Shown here in pieces: positions 5,201-12,500 of a stretch of DNA of 13,089 nucleotides. Below the pieces are notes generated by a model. It did not search any database and had not been told where the DNA came from. It saw only the letters and a list, made by a program, of their open reading frames with translations. The position numbers and the translations under genes are program-made. The stretch lies in the NCBI GenBank assembly GCA_945918815.1, contig CAMEIU010000047.1, positions 1-13,089 on the forward strand, given 5' to 3'. Source of the stretch: an uncultured Clostridia bacterium. Lineage in GTDB: Bacteria; Bacillota; Clostridia; Oscillospirales; Oscillospiraceae. Within the stretch, counting starts at the first letter, position 1. Each line of letters starts with the position of its first letter.

Positions 5201-8023
5201 GGAGTAGATATCCTCATAGGCGTTGTAGGCGTTGTCAAACCAGCCGCGGCTGTAGCCGCCCAGCATGGTCAGAGAGCGTCTGGGCGCAAAGTACAGCTCC
5301 AGATTCGAGAAGGTGCTGTAGCCGGTGTTCATGATGGTAATGGTGGCGGCATGGCCGACGTTCTGTCCGGCGTGGTGGCAGCGGAGGTTGTCGTAGGTGT
5401 TGTACTTGTTGTACTTGCCCACGCCGGGATAGCCGCCGTCGGTGGTGATGGCGCCGTAGCCGGTGTAGCCGATGTCGCAGTTCTGGACAATGTTATACTG
5501 GTTGTCGCGGAAGGCTGCGATGCCCCACAGGCCTGTGGAGTGAATCTGGCAGTTCTGAATGGTGATATGGTTGGTGTTGATCAGCGTGATAGCGCCGACC
5601 TTATTCTCGGTCAGGTCGGTCTGCTCGTCATAGGAAGGCTGGGTGCTGAAACGAGCCTCCGGCGCGAAGCAGCCCATGGCGCCGTAATAGTCGCTGGAAT
5701 TCCAGCTGGGAGAGAAGGAATTGGTAAACTCGGTATACATCATGGAGAAGCCGTCGATGGTGACGTTGCCCACTTCCTTGTTGAAGTCAGGCTCCGCGCC
5801 CCAGTCGCCCCAGTAGTCCATATTGATGGTGCCGTCCTCGTTGTAGACGGTTTTGTCAGAACCTTCCAGGCGGAAAATCTCCTGGGTCTGGGGGGCCACG
5901 ACGGTCAGGCCGTCCATGGTGCCCGTACCGGGATAGTAGTACAGCTCGTGGGTGGCCTTGTTGTAATGATACTCGCCCGGGACGTCCAGCATGGCGAGGT
6001 TGCCCTGGAGATAGTAGCGTGCGCCGCTGCCGATGTTATACTTTACGCGGTCTCCATGGGTAGAGCAGTAGGTCACGCCGCTGCGGCCGCCACTGAGATA
6101 GTCATGCGCATGGGGGGTGACGGCGGTTAAGTGTCTGGCGCTGGCATCGATGGAGCCCATGGGCAGGGTGCTGGTGAACCAATCCCAGTCCGCGCCGTCC
6201 CAGACGTAGATCTGGGCGATCTCTTCTTCTCCGCGTTTCTGTGCGGCAGTCATGCCGTCAATGATGCTCTGGGGAATCGTACCATCCTGCCAGTAGATGT
6301 CGCTGGCGCCGCCGCCCGCGCTGCGAAGATAGCCTTCCCGTGCAACAGGGAACCGCTCCTGCGGGATGTAGTTGGGATAACGGGCCATGATGGCCTTGTT
6401 GCCCTCGTAGCCGATGGTGTCGTCCTCGCCCTCCACGTACAGGGCGTTAAATTCCTCGATACCGGTCCCCGACAGATCGGCCTTGTAGACCTTGCCCACC
6501 AGGGATTCGTCGAGACCCATGGCCACGTCGTCAGCGGTGGTCTGCTCCCAGCCGGTGATGACCCGGCCGCCGATCAGCTCGGCCTCGCCGATGCCTTCGC
6601 TCTTGTAGGTGATAAGACGTCCGTTGCTGGCGGAGTCCTCCTCCGTCAGGAGGATGGCGTCCTCGATGTAGTAACGACCCGCGCCCACGATGATCTCAAT
6701 GTCGCCCATCATATTGTCGTTGATGGTGCGGACATAGTCCCGGGCCTTCTCAATGGTGGCGAAGGGCTTCTGCTCGCTGCCGTTGCCGGTTTCATCGCTG
6801 CCGTCCACGGCCACATAGACCCGGGCCTCCACCAGATCGTCGGTGATGATATAGTCCCGGACGGTCACGCCGCTGGGGGTACCGTCGGCCTTGGCGGCCA
6901 TGGCCATGATCGTGGTGTTCTCGGTCACGGTGATGGGAGCGGTGTAGCGGAGGCTGGCGGTGGTGGGCTCCGTACCATCCGTGGTGTAGTAGATGGCGGC
7001 GTCCGCCGTGGTGCAGGTCATGGTGACCTCCACGCTGTCCTTGTAGCGGCCGCTCAGAGGCTCCACCACAGGGGGCTCCACGGCGGCGACGGTGTAGGTG
7101 AAGGTGGCCACGGGGCCGTAGCACTTGCCCGACGCCACCGCGACAGCCTTCAGGGTGCAGTCGCTGGCGATGTGGATGGGTGCGGTGTAGAGGGTTCCGT
7201 TCTCCGTGGGATCGTAGCCGTCCAGGGTATAATAGATGCTCTCACCCGCAGCCGCAGTCAGGGTGACGTCCTGGGCCGTGTCATAGTTACCGGAGGGAAC
7301 GTTGGCCGAGACGGAACCGGAGACCTGGCGGGTCAGCTTCAGATCGTCCACATAGTAGGTTGCATAGATGCCGTCAAAGCCGATGGTGCCCTTGGAACTC
7401 AGAGACGTTACATCAAAGAGCTGTTCCCCATCGATGGTGACCTTCACATTGCTTCCATTGACCTCGAACTTGTAGGTGTGCCACCGCTCCAGGAAGTTAC
7501 TTGTCTTGACCGGGAACTGGTCGCCGCCTTGGCTTGTAAAGTAGGCAAATTCCTCGCCCGTTCTTTTATACTTGATGGCGCAGCGGGCCGGGTTTCCCTC
7601 AGTCGTATTGGCCAAGACAAAGGGCGCCACGTTGACCCATGATATACCGGCAGGCGCGCTTTCCCAAGGCTCCCGCTCCAGATACAGCCTGCATTCAAAG
7701 GTATAGTTCGCCCAGTCTTCACATCCCTCGTTGACTACGCGCACCATGCCGTCATGGGATGCAATCTTGAGCACCTTGTTGTTATCGTCTGCAGGATCCT
7801 GCACCGTCTTACAAACCGGCAGCGGATCGTTACCGCTGACCTTGAGATCGATGGAGAGGCTGTCTCCCTCAAAGTCCTCATTCAAAATGATTGCGTCAAC
7901 CTTTTCAGGCTGACTCCCTGCCGCGCTGACCGGCGCCGGAAGCACCGCCAGCAGGGCCAGCGTCTGAATCAGCGCCAGCGCCGATGCGCAGAGCCGCTGC
8001 CAAAACCGTTTCCGTTTTTCCAT
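2246..8023 (-). CDS. Giant secreted SLH-anchored protein with a GH141-like right-handed beta-helix, jelly-roll, CHB_HEX_C and FIVAR modules
   Basis: A 1925-residue cell-surface protein. Order: signal peptide 1-34 (KRKR, hydrophobic core, APVSA/AG); concanavalin/LamG-like jelly roll about 43-231; two chitobiase C-terminal-type (CHB_HEX_C) domains about 240-312 and 320-393 (YYTLDGYDPT and YYTTDGTEPT); parallel beta-helix about 400-1070 beginning VYVAVDGSDETGNG, with ITYKSEG...LIGGRVITGW as in GH141-like proteins; a second jelly roll about 1103-1289; a third, resembling the first, about 1311-1495; a third CHB_HEX_C about 1501-1577; two FIVAR helical spacers 1583-1647 and 1658-1723; three SLH domains 1745-1921, the last with TRAE. 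SLH domains hold proteins on pyruvylated wall polymers. The helix may be a glycosidase or lyase, but I cannot assign catalytic residues. The start at 8023 is preferred over an in-frame ATG at 8080, because it begins the signal peptide, has an AAAGGGTG site, and 8080 lies upstream of the likely transcription start. Followed by a strong terminator. Confidence 0.93.
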   Translation of the reverse strand: MEKRKRFWQRLCASALALIQTLALLAVLPAPVSAAGSQPEKVDAIILNEDFEGDSLSIDLKVSGNDPLPVCKTVQDPADDNNKVLKIASHDGMVRVVNEGCEDWANYTFECRLYLEREPWESAPAGISWVNVAPFVLANTTEGNPARCAIKYKRTGEEFAYFTSQGGDQFPVKTSNFLERWHTYKFEVNGSNVKVTIDGEQLFDVTSLSSKGTIGFDGIYATYYVDDLKLTRQVSGSVSANVPSGNYDTAQDVTLTAAAGESIYYTLDGYDPTENGTLYTAPIHIASDCTLKAVAVASGKCYGPVATFTYTVAAVEPPVVEPLSGRYKDSVEVTMTCTTADAAIYYTTDGTEPTTASLRYTAPITVTENTTIMAMAAKADGTPSGVTVRDYIITDDLVEARVYVAVDGSDETGNGSEQKPFATIEKARDYVRTINDNMMGDIEIIVGAGRYYIEDAILLTEEDSASNGRLITYKSEGIGEAELIGGRVITGWEQTTADDVAMGLDESLVGKVYKADLSGTGIEEFNALYVEGEDDTIGYEGNKAIMARYPNYIPQERFPVAREGYLRSAGGGASDIYWQDGTIPQSIIDGMTAAQKRGEEEIAQIYVWDGADWDWFTSTLPMGSIDASARHLTAVTPHAHDYLSGGRSGVTYCSTHGDRVKYNIGSGARYYLQGNLAMLDVPGEYHYNKATHELYYYPGTGTMDGLTVVAPQTQEIFRLEGSDKTVYNEDGTINMDYWGDWGAEPDFNKEVGNVTIDGFSMMYTEFTNSFSPSWNSSDYYGAMGCFAPEARFSTQPSYDEQTDLTENKVGAITLINTNHITIQNCQIHSTGLWGIAAFRDNQYNIVQNCDIGYTGYGAITTDGGYPGVGKYNKYNTYDNLRCHHAGQNVGHAATITIMNTGYSTFSNLELYFAPRRSLTMLGGYSRGWFDNAYNAYEDIYSWGNHFEDIYIYGGEQDSGEDSTVFFAMLLGKGNGGQDFNIQVPAEKRNYLNQIIIDNTGASPTMHDKNTAHSMEFAMGVNGTTISNIMGVNAQSTTIAIYPEQLNGKEIEFSNINCDYNGEDIMDPEVFDRSKMKFDEIGLRDGFSFADEWEVDDPQAPDDLWFGDDFEDGKLNLRKWTVEGGEPVINCANMAEDPRTGQYCLELHGGSSAAPATLSRTFSEDLNKVVEVKYYDRRQDFAYSDKFTGRPETMVRADDGETVIGIMADGYKSTEHYYYVYGDEIIETDVQRCFGWHTFKFDYTSGTDVKLYIDETLIATLPATSFNYVSMQSWSTNDRQACYDQFWIYGGEEAGDPGEVELPKPPQENAPSLIEDFEGTETIELTPQKTNGTVIEVIPEPGNEDNTILHINTPDNTFVYPDGLSWSNYTFKCRIKPITGPGAQPWENVAPVWYAGSQDSKGNWNRYTLKYRFRSDDFALYRRDGSDTDFAITDAPDDYMGRWHDYEITIDNGHITAYIDGKLIFDEVDHGLSGGSIGFDGINTEFYVDDIEVTGLKTAAPVASVESGEYESAIDVTLSVDDPAARIFYTLDGSDPKINGEYYLGDRPVTVDHSCTLKAVAISSGMLYSEVVSYDYTILAEAPVVDKTALEALVEEAEALKEEDYTEETWSDLAEALTAAKSVLADEDATQEEVDAAEIALRNAIGGLTEKPEEPEPEVDKSALEGLYNDNKDRQQGNYTKPSWEAFREALANAEAVLNDPNATQEEVDAAVEALRDAIDGLQEKPIFPVLPIIPGNSASKPTEEMSFTDVSKGDWFYEDVKYVYENGIMNGVSDTRFAPQSTLTRAMVVTILYRMEGEPSTRYNALFPDVENNQWYTKGVEWAANNGIVLGYTTGKFGPNDPVTREQLAAILYRYAQSKNYVLAEGAALTGYADASNISPYAVTAVQWSVTENLLEGTDGKLLPRQNATRAEVAHAIAGFCQNVG

Positions 8024-8030
8024 AAAACAG

Positions 8031-8039
8031 TCACCCTTT
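8031..8039 (-). promoter_or_regulatory. Ribosome binding site of the beta-helix SLH gene
   Basis: AAAGGGTGA on the minus strand ends seven bases before the ATG at 8021-8023. It supports this start over the upstream in-frame ATG at 8080, which has no such site in a sensible position and lies beside the predicted -10 box. Confidence 0.6.
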
Positions 8040-8080
8040 CTTTTCTTCAGATGCTTTGGATCTTTGCATCCTTTTTCCAT

Positions 8081-8109
8081 ATTTTACAGCAATCCATCGC
8101 AAATGTCTT
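8081..8109 (-). promoter_or_regulatory. Probable promoter of the beta-helix SLH gene
   Basis: On the minus strand AAGACA (8104-8109) and TAAAAT (8081-8086) are spaced by exactly 17 bases, matching four and five of six consensus positions. Transcription would begin near 8074, leaving a leader of about 50 bases. The placement rules out translation from the in-frame ATG at 8080. Prediction by eye. Confidence 0.5.
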
Positions 8110-8130
8110 TGAAGAACGACCTTGCTCTGA

Positions 8131-8201
8131 AATCGCAAAAACTGTATGTTCTTCCAATTTCTTCTTTTCAATTTATGCACTTTTTACAGTTTTCAGCGAT
8201 T
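8131..8201. repeat. Bulged 15-bp inverted repeat overlapping the methyltransferase stop codon
   Basis: AATCGC (8131-8136) pairs with GCGATT (8196-8201), and AAAACTGTA (8138-8146) pairs with TACAGTTTT (8185-8193). A 1-by-2 internal bulge separates the two stems, and a 38-base loop, purine-rich on the minus strand, closes the structure. It spans the TGA of the methyltransferase gene (8193-8195). No T tract follows on either strand, so it is not a standard intrinsic terminator. It could be an mRNA 3' stabilising structure or a looped operator. Confidence 0.5.
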
Positions 8202-9470
8202 GGCATTGAAATCCCTGACTGCCCGGAAAAAGGCCAGCAGGTTTTCCGGCGCGATATGGCTCTGGACGTTGTGGATGGGGTTGAAGATATAGCCGCCGTT
8301 TTTGGAGAAGATCTCCAGCCGCTCCATGGCCTCCCGATAGACCTCTTCAGGGGTGCCGAAGGGCAGGGTTTTCTGGGTGTCGATTCCGCCGCCCCAGAAC
8401 ACGAATTTGTCGCCCCACTGTTCCTTGAGCATATGGGGGTCCATGCCTGCGGCGGAGCACTGGACCGGATTGAGAATATCGATTCCGGCCTCGTGGAAAT
8501 CCTGGAGAAAGGCCACGATGGAGCCGCAGGTGTGGTAGAAGGTCTTCCAGTTGGTGTTCTGATGGACCCAGTCGTTGATACGCTTGTGGTAGGGCTTGTA
8601 GAATTCCCGGTAGGAATCCAGGGTCATGTAGGGACCGGTCTGCATACCGAAATCGGTGCCGGAGATCTGCATGGCCTGAATCTTGTCGCCGGTGGCCTGA
8701 TGGAACAGCGCCGCATTTTTCAGGCCGATCTCCAGCTGGTATTCGAAGATCTCATGGATGTAGTCCGGGAAGGTATAGTGGGCCACCATGAAGGCGGGAA
8801 TATCCCGGATGCCCTTGGGATGCTTGTTGGCGGGACCGGGGATGATGGCGAAGTCGCCGAGGCCCGCCAAAGCGCCGCCGCCGATGAGGCCGTACTCCGT
8901 GTTGTTGTAATAATCGTTGCAGGTTTCCTCGATATTGCGCAGCTGCTCGTCGGTGTAGAGGCCGAAGTCGTCGAAGAAGTCGGCCTTGCCGTCGGGGGTG
9001 TCGTCGTCGTCATAGTCCACATGGCCGCGGATGATGTTGTCGAAGAAGTAGCCGCCCTTGGGCATGACCGCCGCAGGCGGTACGGACATATCGCCCTGGG
9101 GATAGAGATAGGTGCGGCCTTCCGCGTCCACGGTGGTGTTGAAGTCGCCGGGGACCAGCACGTCCAGGCCGTTTTGCAGCTTCCAGGGCTTCCAATCCCT
9201 ATTCTGGAAGCCGTACATGGTGGTGCCAGGGGTGATTCCCACGATATCCAGACCCAACGCCTGGCGGACGTCTTCCTCCACCATGCCCAGGAGCTGTAAG
9301 GGCTCGTCCACCTTGACTCTGGCCTCCGGCAGGCCCAGGGCCTTCCGCAGGCCGTCCAGGGCGTTGGCGCTGATGCCGCTGATGGGCGTGGAGCCCAGGT
9401 CCACCACGGTCTTTCCCGGATCCTGATGCTCCAGCGTCAGCTGGAACCGTTCTCTTGCTGTTTTTGCCAT
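8193..9470 (-). CDS. Uroporphyrinogen-decarboxylase-family corrinoid/cobalamin methyltransferase
   Basis: A 425-residue cytoplasmic UroD-fold protein of the MtaA/MtbA/MtvB-like group, which moves methyl groups to or from corrinoid proteins; it is not expected to be a haem enzyme. The TIM barrel carries the zinc-ligand motif HTC (His313, Cys315) followed by NPVQC (334-338; Cys338), GGGID (360-364) and the C-terminal NPIHNVQ (397-403). The Zn2+ in such enzymes activates a thiol or positions the methyl substrate. An acidic stretch at about 151-169 is part of the insertion common in clostridial members. The start at 9470 has an AGGAAG site seven bases away and leads directly into the family N-terminus; longer in-frame starts run into the upstream gene. 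It sits between two giant SLH genes, about 6 kb upstream of the corrinoid operon. It could be the substrate-side enzyme (like O-demethylase MtvB) or the acceptor-side enzyme (like MtaA); the sequence does not decide. Confidence 0.9.
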   Translation of the reverse strand: MAKTARERFQLTLEHQDPGKTVVDLGSTPISGISANALDGLRKALGLPEARVKVDEPLQLLGMVEEDVRQALGLDIVGITPGTTMYGFQNRDWKPWKLQNGLDVLVPGDFNTTVDAEGRTYLYPQGDMSVPPAAVMPKGGYFFDNIIRGHVDYDDDDTPDGKADFFDDFGLYTDEQLRNIEETCNDYYNNTEYGLIGGGALAGLGDFAIIPGPANKHPKGIRDIPAFMVAHYTFPDYIHEIFEYQLEIGLKNAALFHQATGDKIQAMQISGTDFGMQTGPYMTLDSYREFYKPYHKRINDWVHQNTNWKTFYHTCGSIVAFLQDFHEAGIDILNPVQCSAAGMDPHMLKEQWGDKFVFWGGGIDTQKTLPFGTPEEVYREAMERLEIFSKNGGYIFNPIHNVQSHIAPENLLAFFRAVRDFNANR

Positions 9471-9477
9471 GATTTCG

Positions 9478-9485
9478 CTTCCTTT
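9478..9485 (-). promoter_or_regulatory. Ribosome binding site of the methyltransferase gene
   Basis: AAAGGAAG on the minus strand lies seven bases before the ATG at 9468-9470. It decides the start, because the open frame extends much further upstream into the preceding SLH gene. Confidence 0.75.
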
Positions 9486-9490
9486 CAATG

Positions 9491-9507
9491 GTTTGTCTGT
9501 TGCAAAC
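9491..9507 (-). other. Hairpin just ahead of the methyltransferase ribosome site
   Basis: GTTTG and CAAAC pair across a seven-base loop, five bases upstream of the AAAGGAAG site. It is weak alone, but it is the third hairpin in this 97-base gap. Confidence 0.35.
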
Positions 9508-9516
9508 GAGGCTGGC

Positions 9517-9533
9517 TCACAGGGATCCTGTGA
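9517..9533 (-). other. Second intergenic hairpin (7-bp perfect stem, 3-base loop)
   Basis: TCACAGG (9517-9523) pairs with CCTGTGA (9527-9533) around GAT. It lies three bases beyond the terminator-like hairpin and has no T tract, so it is more likely an mRNA structure or a dyad protein site than a terminator. Confidence 0.5.
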
Positions 9534-9535
9534 AT

Positions 9536-9557
9536 CAGGCCCGCAGGAGCGGGCCTG
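9536..9557 (-). terminator. Terminator-like hairpin after the CBM/SLH gene
   Basis: A perfect 9-bp GC-rich stem (9536-9544 with 9549-9557; CAGGCCCGC on the minus strand) encloses a four-base loop, ten bases after the TAA. On the minus strand it is followed by ATTCACAGG rather than a T run, so termination is likely to be partial. I see no convincing promoter between here and the methyltransferase, which favours some readthrough. Confidence 0.55.
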
Positions 9558-9567
9558 TTCTGTTTCT

Positions 9568-12500
9568 TTACGCCAGCTTGCAGAAACGCTGCAGCATGGC
9601 GGCAACTTCCGCACGGGTGGCGTTGCCCTGGGGATCCAGGCAGCCGCCAGTCTTGCCGTTGAGGATGCCTGCGGCAACCGCCCACTGCATGGCGTCCGCA
9701 GCCCAGTCGGAGACGTTGTCCGCATCCGCGAAGCTGCCAAGGTCGCTTCTGGCTGCCGTATTCATGCCGCGGTATGCGGCGTAGCGGTACAGCATGGCGG
9801 CCAGCTGCTCTCTGGTGATCTTTCCTTCCATGTTGGTGCCGTCAGAAAGGCCGTTCTCCATGGCCCACACTCTGGCGTCGGACCACCATTCGGTGCCGTT
9901 GGAGATGACTCTCGGGGAGCCGGCGTGACGGTAGAGGATGGTGACGATCATGCCGCGGGTCGTGGTCAGCTCGGGAGAGAAGGTGTTGCTGGAAGTGCCG
10001 TTCATCAGGCCCATGGCGGCCACAAAGTCCACGGCGTCATAGAACCAGTCGCCAGGCTGCACGTCCACGAAATCGCCTGCGCCGCCGGCGCCGCCCAGCA
10101 GGAGCAGGTCGTCCAGCACAAATTCAAATTCTGCTTCCATGGTGTGGTTGGCCCGGACATTCCGGAAGGTGAAGCTGTCCACGGGGCCCACGGACGCGCC
10201 GTCCACCAGCACATCGGTCACGACGTAGCCGAAGTTGGCCTCGATGGTGAATTTCACGTCCGCACCGGCCTTCACAACGCTGGTATCCGGCGTGATGACG
10301 CCGCCGCGATTCTGCGTGACCGTGATGACATAGCCGGAGACCTCCAGGCTTTCCAGGGCGCGCCGGACGGCTTCCGCCGCTTTATCCAGCTCCGCCTGGG
10401 AGGCCACGGGATTCTCCAGAACCTTTTCGGCGGCCTCCAGGGCCTCCGTCAGGCCGGCCCAGGATTCCTCGGTGTAGTCCTCCTGGTTCAATCCTTCGGC
10501 CTGGGCCAGCAGGGCTTCCAGCTCCTTGGAGTCGCCCGCCTCGGCCAGAACGTCAAAGCGGATCTCTTTGACGCCGCCGACGCCCTCGCCAGCGCCGTTC
10601 TCATCGGGGGCGCCCACCAGATAGATGGTGTGGACACCGGAAATGGTGCGGATGAATTCTGCCTGGTGCATGTAGTACACGCCCCAGTCGCCGCCTTTGG
10701 GGTTGGCCTGGACGGTGATATCCGCCAGGGTCTCGCCGTCGGGCGCGTCCAGCTTCACCAGCACATGCTTGCCGGCCCAGCTGGGATGGACGGCCAGATT
10801 GATGGAGAATTCGATCTCCTTGGCGTTTGTGCCGAAGTCCACATAGTCGTAGCGGATCCAGTTACCGGCGTTGAAGTTGACGACCTCGTTGTTCTGGACC
10901 TTGATATAGCTGCCGCTGACGGCATCGATCTGGTTGGCCTCGATGTTGGTGTTCAGCCGCTTGGCCACGCCGGGGATGGTGATGGCAATCTGCTTCTCCG
11001 CGTAGGTGCCGCTGGCGTCCTTGGTGACGCGGACGGTCAGCCGGACCTGGGTATCATACAGGGGCAGTTCGAAGCTGCCGTCGGCGGCGACCAGATTGTC
11101 AGTGGAAGCCGCGATGGACAGGGTGAAGCCCTTGGGCACCGCAGGCATGGTCAACTGCGTCTGGCCCTTGACGGGAGATCCGATGGAGACGGTATCCAGG
11201 ACCTCCTGGGGACCATAGCCGGGCACGGTGACGGTGCGGACCGCCTCGGCGGTGGTGCCGCCCTGAATCTTGGTGACCAACAGGGTCAGGGTCACCTGGG
11301 CGTCCGCGTCGGGAGACAGGATGCCCCAGCTCTTGTTGATGATTCCCTCGGGCTCCACATTGGTGATCTTCACGGTGAAGCCGTCGGGCATGGCGGGCTT
11401 GTCCAGAGAGGTCTGGCCCTTGGCGGGATTGGTCAGCACGATGGCAGCCGCAGCTTCTGCCGCAGTCAAATCGGTGACGAAGGCCGCCTCAAAGGCTTCC
11501 ATGGCCGCCTGCAGATCCAGGACCGCCTGCGCATACTCGTCGAGATCGGTGGAGTTGTTGTAGACCTTCAGGGCCTTGTCAATGGCCTTGCGGAAGGTGG
11601 TATGGGCTGCCATGGGGCCGGGATACTTGGCGTAGAGGTTCTCGGCCTCGATGATCTTGTTGGCCAGCTCGTCGCGGGTGCCGACCATCACGGTGAATTC
11701 AGCGTAGACGCCGTTGGCCGCCGTGGCGCGGGTGGTGGCCTTGCCCTTCTGCAGGGCCTTGATGGTGTAGCTCTTGGTCAGGCCGTCGGTGGTGTTGGCG
11801 GTCAGGCTGATGACGCCTTCCCCCTCTGCCAGGGTGACGGTGACCTGGGTGTTCGTCGCCGTAGAGGGAACCACCACAGGCGTCTTGAGGATATAGGAGT
11901 CGCCGGGGAACAGGTTGACGCCCGCGCCGCCGAAGCTGACGGCATTGACCGGGATCACGCCGGGATCCGCGCTGTAGACCTTGATCTCGGCAAAGCCGTA
12001 GTTGCCATAGGGCGCGGTGGCCTCCAGAATATGGAACCGAATCTTGGCCACGCCGGACAGGGGCGCTTCCAGCGTCACGGTTTCCATACCGCCGTCGGGC
12101 ACGCCGCCGGGCAGGCTGACGGTTTTCAGCTCTTTGCCTTCCGCGTCAAAGAAGACGATCTCCATCTTCTTGACATAGTTGCTGCCCTCGACCGCATCGT
12201 ACAGCATGATGGTCTGCACGGTCTGAGCCTCGTCCCAGGTAAAGAACGCGCTGGGATCTTCAATATGGCTGCTGTGGGAGGAGCCGCAGGCTGCCCAGCC
12301 GTACATTGTGAGATTGCCGTCAATCAGCTTCTCCGGCTTGTAGTTCACATGATCCTCCGGCACGTCGGCGGAGGGCACGCAGCCCTTCTCGGTGGTGGAG
12401 ATCAGGTAGGCCTCGGCGTCCTCCACCTTGACGGTGAAGGTGTCGGAAACGCTCTCGCCGGAGGCCAGCTTCACGGTGATGTTGGCCTCGCCCACGGCCA

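Larger units (their letters stand above)
8024..8192. other. Intergenic region between the methyltransferase and beta-helix SLH genes
   Basis: A 169-base AT-rich gap without a supportable ORF. It contains a bulged inverted repeat that starts at the methyltransferase stop codon, a probable promoter and the leader of the SLH gene. CTGTAAAA appears twice on the minus strand (in the inverted repeat and overlapping the predicted -10), which may be coincidence. Confidence 0.7.

Noticed and set aside
4583..7642. Two long adjoining plus-strand open frames (515 and 503 codons) opposite the beta-helix SLH gene
   Set aside because: Their translations are low-complexity (V/G/A/D/H-rich) without domains or ribosome sites, and they are antisense to a well-supported modular protein. 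They are shadows of its codon bias.
8024..8080. 19-residue N-terminal extension of the beta-helix SLH protein
   Set aside because: It would place charged residues before the signal peptide, and the ATG at 8080 directly abuts the predicted -10 box, upstream of the likely transcript start.
8064..9299. 411-codon plus-strand open frame opposite the methyltransferase
   Set aside because: It has no recognisable family and is antisense to a clear UroD-family gene with HTC and GGGID motifs; it is a coding shadow.
8193..9470. True uroporphyrinogen decarboxylase (HemE)
   Set aside because: The protein is longer than HemE, has the HTC zinc motif and acidic insert of methyltransferase-type members, and sits near corrinoid rather than haem genes.
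9471..9740. 90-codon N-terminal extension of the methyltransferase from an ATG at 9740
   Set aside because: It overlaps the SLH gene's C-terminus and the hairpin gap, reads as non-family sequence, and the AGGAAG site points to 9470.
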